Source of the DNA: Mucilaginibacter terrigena
GTDB taxonomy: Bacteria > Bacteroidota > Bacteroidia > Sphingobacteriales > Sphingobacteriaceae
Assembly: GCF_004168255.1 (NCBI RefSeq)
Contig: NZ_SEWG01000001.1
Coordinates: 434,001 to 498,000, forward strand
Reading direction: 5' to 3'
Length of the DNA: 64,000 nt
Shown here: one piece after another, positions 60,091 through 64,000 of the stretch
Layout: every line of letters starts with the position of its first letter
Position numbering within the stretch: the stretch's first letter is position 1
Position numbers and translations under genes: made by a program
The notes under the pieces: model-generated
What the model saw: only the letters and a program-made list of their open reading frames with translations
Databases searched by the model: none
What the model was told of the DNA's origin: nothing

Positions 60091-61434
60091 ATGGAATTAA
60101 CTTCCCTTTCTGCTATCTCCCCAATCGACGGTCGTTACCGTAACACCACAGCAGCCTTAGCTGCTTATTTTTCTGAATACGCCCTGATCAGGTACAGGGT
60201 ATTCATCGAGGTGGAATATTTTATAGCCCTTTGCGGGCATCCTTTAAAGCAACTGCAAGGTTTTGATAAAAATATAACAGAAAAGTTACGCGATATTTTT
60301 AAAAACTTCAGCGAACAGGATGCTGCCGAGATAAAGGAAATTGAAAAAACAACCAACCACGACGTTAAAGCGGTTGAATATTTTTTGAAGAAAAAGTTTG
60401 ACGGTTTGGGCCTGCAGCAGCATAAAGAGTTCATTCACTTTGGGTTAACTTCGCAGGATATCAATAACACAGCCATACCTTATTCATTTAAGCTTGCTAT
60501 TGATGAGGTTTACCTGCCGGAGTTTACCAACCTGGTCGATCTGCTTAAAGTTTTTGCAAAGGAATGGGATGCTGTACCTATGCTGGCACATACCCATGGC
60601 CAACCGGCATCGCCTACACGCCTGGGTAAAGAGATAAACGTATTTGTAGAGCGCCTGGAAAACCAGTTAACCTTGTTAAAAGCTGTGCCATATTCTGCTA
60701 AATTCGGTGGCGCTACGGGCAACTTTAACGCCCATCATGTGGCCTACCCCGAAATTGACTGGAAAGCCTTTGGGAACCATTTTATAAACGACATTTTGGG
60801 TTTGCACCGCTCGCAGTTTACTACGCAGATAGAGCATTACGATAATTTCGCGGCACAATGCGATGCTTTAAAGCGGATAAATAACATCCTTATCGACCTT
60901 GACCGCGATATGTGGACTTACATATCCATGAACTTTTTTAAGCAAAAGATAAAGGCCGGCGAGATAGGTTCATCGGCTATGCCGCATAAGGTTAACCCGA
61001 TAGATTTTGAGAACAGCGAGGGTAACCTGGGTATAGCCAACGCGCTATTTGAACACCTGGCTGCCAAACTGCCCATATCACGTCTTCAGCGTGATTTAAC
61101 CGACTCTACCGTATTGCGTAATATTGGCGTGCCGGTAGCGCATACGCTCATCGCCATAAAATCTACCGTAAAGGGGTTGAACAAGTTATTGCTGAACGAG
61201 GCCGCCATAAACGCCAGCCTGGAAGCCAACTGGCCCGTGGTTGCCGAGGCGATACAAACCATCCTTCGCCGCGAGGCATATCCGAACCCGTATGAAGCAT
61301 TAAAGGAGCTTACACGCACCAATACACAGGTTAATGCCCAAACAATCGCCGGGTTTGTGGATGGCTTACAGGTAAGCGATGCTGTTAAGAATGAGATAAA
61401 GGCGATAACGCCGCAGAACTATACGGGAGTTTAA
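60091..61434 (+). CDS. purB: Adenylosuccinate lyase
   Basis: Cleaves adenylosuccinate and SAICAR in purine synthesis, 447 aa. It opens MELTSLSAISPIDGRYRNTT and has TNHDVKAVEYFLKKK, HFGLTSQDINNTAIP and the fumarase-superfamily signature SSAMPHKVNPIDFENSEGN with the catalytic serine near residue 294. Start at ATG 60091 is chosen over TTG 60082. Regulatory purine elements were not seen. Confidence 0.97.
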   Translation: MELTSLSAISPIDGRYRNTTAALAAYFSEYALIRYRVFIEVEYFIALCGHPLKQLQGFDKNITEKLRDIFKNFSEQDAAEIKEIEKTTNHDVKAVEYFLKKKFDGLGLQQHKEFIHFGLTSQDINNTAIPYSFKLAIDEVYLPEFTNLVDLLKVFAKEWDAVPMLAHTHGQPASPTRLGKEINVFVERLENQLTLLKAVPYSAKFGGATGNFNAHHVAYPEIDWKAFGNHFINDILGLHRSQFTTQIEHYDNFAAQCDALKRINNILIDLDRDMWTYISMNFFKQKIKAGEIGSSAMPHKVNPIDFENSEGNLGIANALFEHLAAKLPISRLQRDLTDSTVLRNIGVPVAHTLIAIKSTVKGLNKLLLNEAAINASLEANWPVVAEAIQTILRREAYPNPYEALKELTRTNTQVNAQTIAGFVDGLQVSDAVKNEIKAITPQNYTGV

Positions 61435-61552
61435 GCCCCCTAACCCCCTGAAGAGGGAATAGAATCTGTCAGTATCAAGTAAAACTAAATGCAATAGGCC
61501 CTAACAACCAAAAACCTGAGTACATTTGTTATCATATAAATTTTGACATCCA

Positions 61553-62104
61553 ATGAATATCAGCGTATATACCGAAGCAACACCTAACCCGGCAACTACC
61601 AAGTTTATTGTAAACAAGCTGCTTATAAACGGCAGCGTGGATTATGCCACCAGGGAAAGTGCCGAAAATTCGCCTTTTGCGAAGGAATTGTACAAATTCT
61701 CGTTTGTTAACGGGGTGTTTTTCGCGAGTAACTTTGTTACGGTTACCAAAACCGAAGGCAGCGAATGGGAAGACATTTTGCCGATACTGAAAGAATTTGT
61801 GAAAGGCGCTGTGGAAAGCGAACTGAAGGTGCAAACCGTTGAGCAGGAAACCGATGTTGCCTTTGAAGGCACCGAAACCGAGATAAAGATCCAGCAGATA
61901 TTGAACGACTACGTACGCCCGGCTGTTGAGCAGGATGGCGGCGCTATTACTTACCGCTCGTTTGATGCGGGTGTGGTTACTGTAGAGCTTCGCGGTTCGT
62001 GCAGTGGTTGCCCGTCATCAACGGTTACCCTTAAATCGGGTATCGAGAACCTGCTAAAACGCATGGTTCCGGAAGTTACCGAGGTAGTTTCGGAAGCATT
62101 ATAA
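61553..62104 (+). CDS. nfu: NifU-like Fe-S scaffold protein (Nfu)
   Basis: Fe-S cluster carrier, 183 aa. The N-terminal Nfu_N domain (about 1-90: VYTEATPNPATTKFIVNKLL) is followed by the NifU C-terminal domain with the cluster motif CSGCPSS (Cys150, Cys153) and VEQDGGAITYRSFD. It hands 4Fe-4S clusters to apo-enzymes. Its substrates in this window could include QueE and MtaB, but that is not shown. Confidence 0.93.
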   Translation: MNISVYTEATPNPATTKFIVNKLLINGSVDYATRESAENSPFAKELYKFSFVNGVFFASNFVTVTKTEGSEWEDILPILKEFVKGAVESELKVQTVEQETDVAFEGTETEIKIQQILNDYVRPAVEQDGGAITYRSFDAGVVTVELRGSCSGCPSSTVTLKSGIENLLKRMVPEVTEVVSEAL

Positions 62105-62127
62105 CAGGATTTTACCGATAGATATTA

Positions 62128-62159
62128 AACCGGCCGGAGCGATCCAGGCCGGTTTTTTT
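62128..62159 (+). terminator. Terminator after nfu
   Basis: AACCGGCC (62128-62135) and GGCCGGTT (62147-62154) form an 8-bp stem with an 11-nt loop and a T-run. Confidence 0.85.
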
Positions 62160-62171
62160 ATGCCGTGAACA

Positions 62172-62369
62172 GGGGTGTCCCACTAAATATTATACACCGC
62201 GGGACACTTGCATAAATTATTGGCAATCAATTATTTATAATTTACAAAAAATGCATTTTACCTCAACTAATACTTCATAATTTTAATGTTAAATGCCTGT
62301 AAATAAATATTTTATGATTTTTTCGCGGGGTGTCCCACTTGTTTCTGAATGGGACGGAATGGGACACCC
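62172..62369. promoter_or_regulatory. Repeated GTGTCCC...GGGACAC palindromes flanking an AT-rich core
   Basis: GGGGTGTCCCACT (62172-62184) with GCGGGACAC (62199-62207), and GGGTGTCCCA (62328-62337) with TGGGACACCC (62360-62369), are two related inverted pairs. Between them lie 120 bases of AT-rich sequence with no gene. This looks like a protein-binding region or a small MITE-like repeat. It is followed by short-unit repeats to 62460. Confidence 0.5.
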
Positions 62370-62381
62370 TCTGATTTCGGA

Positions 62382-62460
62382 TTTACGATGTACGATTTCG
62401 GATTTGCTTTGTTGGTGGGTGTGCCGTTTAAGATTGACGATTAGGGATTTACCGGGCTAA
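62382..62460. repeat. Single-arm short-unit repeats before the DUF4126 gene
   Basis: GATTTCGGATTTACGATG and TACGATTTCGGATTTGC repeat the unit of the element at 41348-41418; AAGATTGACGATTAGGGATT follows. No complementary arm is found here. Confidence 0.55.
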
Positions 62461-62587
62461 TCAAATCCTGATCCGTCCTGGAATAGGTTTACTTTTGGTT
62501 GTTAATACCGGATATGGTTTACACTTTAGGCATGGCCGGATTTTAGGAATGGTTATTGTACTTACAGCACAGTAAATCATACGCGTT

Positions 62588-63073
62588 ATGGAACTTAAAT
62601 TAACACACGCCTTCAGGCAGGCAGCAGGGCTCGGTATTATTGCCGGGATGCGCACGTTTTCGGCGCCCGCGGTTATCAGCCATGTTTACAGCAGGCATCC
62701 GGAAAGGAGCTTAAAAAAATCTCCCTTTCAGTTTATCCAAACCATTGGCACCTCAAAAGTATTTAAAGTATTAGCCGCCGGCGAACTAGTTGGCGATAAG
62801 CTGCCTTTCGCGCCAAAGCGCACCAATGCGGGCGGGTTAATAGGCCGCTTTGCAGCAGGTGCATTATGTGGTGCAACCGTTTATAAAGCCGATAACAAGA
62901 AACCAATTATAGGCGGATTAATAGGAGGGACGGCTGCTATCGCTTCGGCGTTTGGCTGTATGTTTTTGCGGATTGGCCTTGGCAAAAAAACAGGGATACC
63001 CGACCCGGTAATTGGCGCTATAGAAGACGTAATTGTTATAAGCGCGGCCACAGCATTGGCTAAAGACCTGTAG
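62588..63073 (+). CDS. DUF4126 family membrane protein
   Basis: A 161-aa glycine-rich protein with three small-residue hydrophobic segments (GLGIIAGMRTFSAPAVISHV, GRFAAGALCGATVY, GGLIGGTAAIASAFG). Family members are inner-membrane proteins of unknown function. No operon partner is seen; a TetR gene follows after about 100 bases. Confidence 0.7.
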   Translation: MELKLTHAFRQAAGLGIIAGMRTFSAPAVISHVYSRHPERSLKKSPFQFIQTIGTSKVFKVLAAGELVGDKLPFAPKRTNAGGLIGRFAAGALCGATVYKADNKKPIIGGLIGGTAAIASAFGCMFLRIGLGKKTGIPDPVIGAIEDVIVISAATALAKDL

Positions 63074-63177
63074 TTTTTACATTTTAAAATCATCTTTTAG
63101 GCTGACTATAAATTATTGACTGGAAATTTGATAGTTTTGTTAAAAAAGTCAGGACTAACAATCCGTTACTTATAATA

Positions 63178-63795
63178 ATGAACGCAACGAACGATCAGCA
63201 GGATATTAAACGCGAGAAAATTTTAGAGGCATCGCACCAACGCTTTCTTCATTACGGTTACTCAAAAACCACCATGAACGAAATAGCAGGCGACCTATCT
63301 ATGTCGAAAGCCCTGCTATATTATTACTTTCCTGATAAAAGCGAACTGTATATGGCCGTAATGCGTAAGCTGGCCAGCGATTACCTTAAACAACTGGAAG
63401 ATAAGTTTGGCCACTTTACCAACCTGCGCGAAGCGTTCCTGTTCCAGGTGAATACCCACCACGATTTTATTGTAAATAATTACAACTTTTTTGATTTTTT
63501 CAGGCTGAACGAGCAAAACCTGCCCGATACCATATGGGAAACCGTAGGCCACATTCGCAATGCCGAGATCAAGTTGTTAGCCAATGCCATCCAGTCGGAA
63601 GTTGATAAAGGCAGTATACAGGCCGTTACCAACCCGGTAGAAATTGTAGAGGTGTTTTTAGATGCACTTCATGGCATAAAGGTAGGTGGCTCGGTTCCTC
63701 ATAAAAAACTCAATTTTCCGCATAAAGAGCACCTCGACGAGATCCATAACAAGCGCCTGCTGCTTATTGATATATTTGTTAAAGGGCTTAAATAA
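63178..63795 (+). CDS. TetR-family transcriptional regulator
   Basis: A 205-aa TetR regulator with a standard helix-turn-helix (SKTTMNEIAGDLSMSKALLY, then YYFPDKSELY). Its ligand domain is unrelated to that of the efflux regulator. The convergent OsmC-like gene ends 3 bases away. The target is unknown. Confidence 0.9.
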   Translation: MNATNDQQDIKREKILEASHQRFLHYGYSKTTMNEIAGDLSMSKALLYYYFPDKSELYMAVMRKLASDYLKQLEDKFGHFTNLREAFLFQVNTHHDFIVNNYNFFDFFRLNEQNLPDTIWETVGHIRNAEIKLLANAIQSEVDKGSIQAVTNPVEIVEVFLDALHGIKVGGSVPHKKLNFPHKEHLDEIHNKRLLLIDIFVKGLK

Positions 63796-63798
63796 CAG

Positions 63799-64000
63799 TT
63801 AAATTTCCTGCAAACTTGTATTAATAACAATGTTGCCTACCAGTATTTTGTGAATAGGGCAGGCATCGGCAATGGTTATTAACCGTTTGCGCTGTTCGGC
63901 AGTTACCTCGCCTTTAAACGCAAGCTTACTTTCAATTAATATGCCGTTCTGGTTTTTAAACAGTTGCAGGTTTACGCTTATTTCGTCAACTATCCACATC
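63799..64000 (-). CDS. OsmC-family peroxiredoxin-like protein, truncated by the window end
   Basis: Only the C-terminal 66 residues are present; the 5' part lies beyond the right edge. The fragment has the OsmC C-terminal pattern TAEQRKRLITIADACPIHK, with the second catalytic cysteine (the Cys of DACPIHK). OsmC/Ohr proteins reduce organic hydroperoxides. OsmC and Ohr cannot be told apart from this fragment. Confidence 0.8.
   Translation of the reverse strand, partial: MWIVDEISVNLQLFKNQNGILIESKLAFKGEVTAEQRKRLITIADACPIHKILVGNIVINTSLQEI

Overview
The window is 64 kb of chromosome from a member of the Bacteroidota, most likely family Sphingobacteriaceae (Mucilaginibacter/Pedobacter-like; the genus is inferred). 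The evidence is the gene repertoire (Bacteroidota-type Lgt, DUF5690, PorE-like OmpA protein, many lipoproteins), near absence of Shine-Dalgarno sequences, -7 promoter boxes of the TAnnTTTG type, and many intergenic palindromic repeats. The left edge cuts scoA and the right edge cuts an OsmC-like gene.

Layout. 0-5.4 kb: ketone-body CoA transferase (scoAB), rpe, serine synthesis (serC, serA) and a DinB-fold protein. 5.6-8.9 kb: the thrS-infC-rpmI-rplT translation operon. 9-15.7 kb: OmpA/TPR protein, queE, lipoprotein, Rieske protein, folD, lepA. 15.7-17.7 kb: an AT-rich island with two tiny reading frames, several palindromes, a strong terminator and a 468-codon orphan gene. 17.7-26.9 kb: a secreted glycosidase, DinB-fold protein, Y-family polymerase, DbpA-like helicase, nucleotidyltransferase, mutarotase-like lipoprotein, EcsC, DUF5690 and TPR genes. 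27.0-28.6 kb: a BLUF blue-light sensor followed by a DUF3095 cyclase-like gene. 28.8-33 kb: an NtrC-type regulator, RNase P RNA, and a lipoprotein/SCO1/cytochrome c cluster. 33.3-45.9 kb: GH1 glucosidase, TPR histidine kinase, glutaryl-CoA dehydrogenase-like enzyme, folB, glcD-like oxidase, a frameshifted thioesterase, hsp20, YajQ, ppk-ppx and ubiX. 46.0-48.3 kb: a complete IS1595-family element with four small passenger genes, inverted repeats and a 9-bp target duplication. 48.4-64 kb: DUF6265, mtaB, lgt, suhB, a TetR/TolC/MFP/RND efflux cluster, purB, nfu, DUF4126, a second TetR and the OsmC-like gene.

Most genes are core metabolism. The parts worth a second look are: (1) the BLUF + DUF3095 pair, which looks like a split light-controlled nucleotide-signalling module; (2) the IS1595 element, whose insertion into one arm of a palindromic repeat can be reconstructed to the base; (3) a class of intergenic elements built from degenerate 7-8 nt units, often arranged as two complementary arms, with the same unit families recurring at distant sites; (4) the AT-rich orphan-gene island. 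Everything was read by eye. Domain names rest on recognised motifs, and no database search was run.
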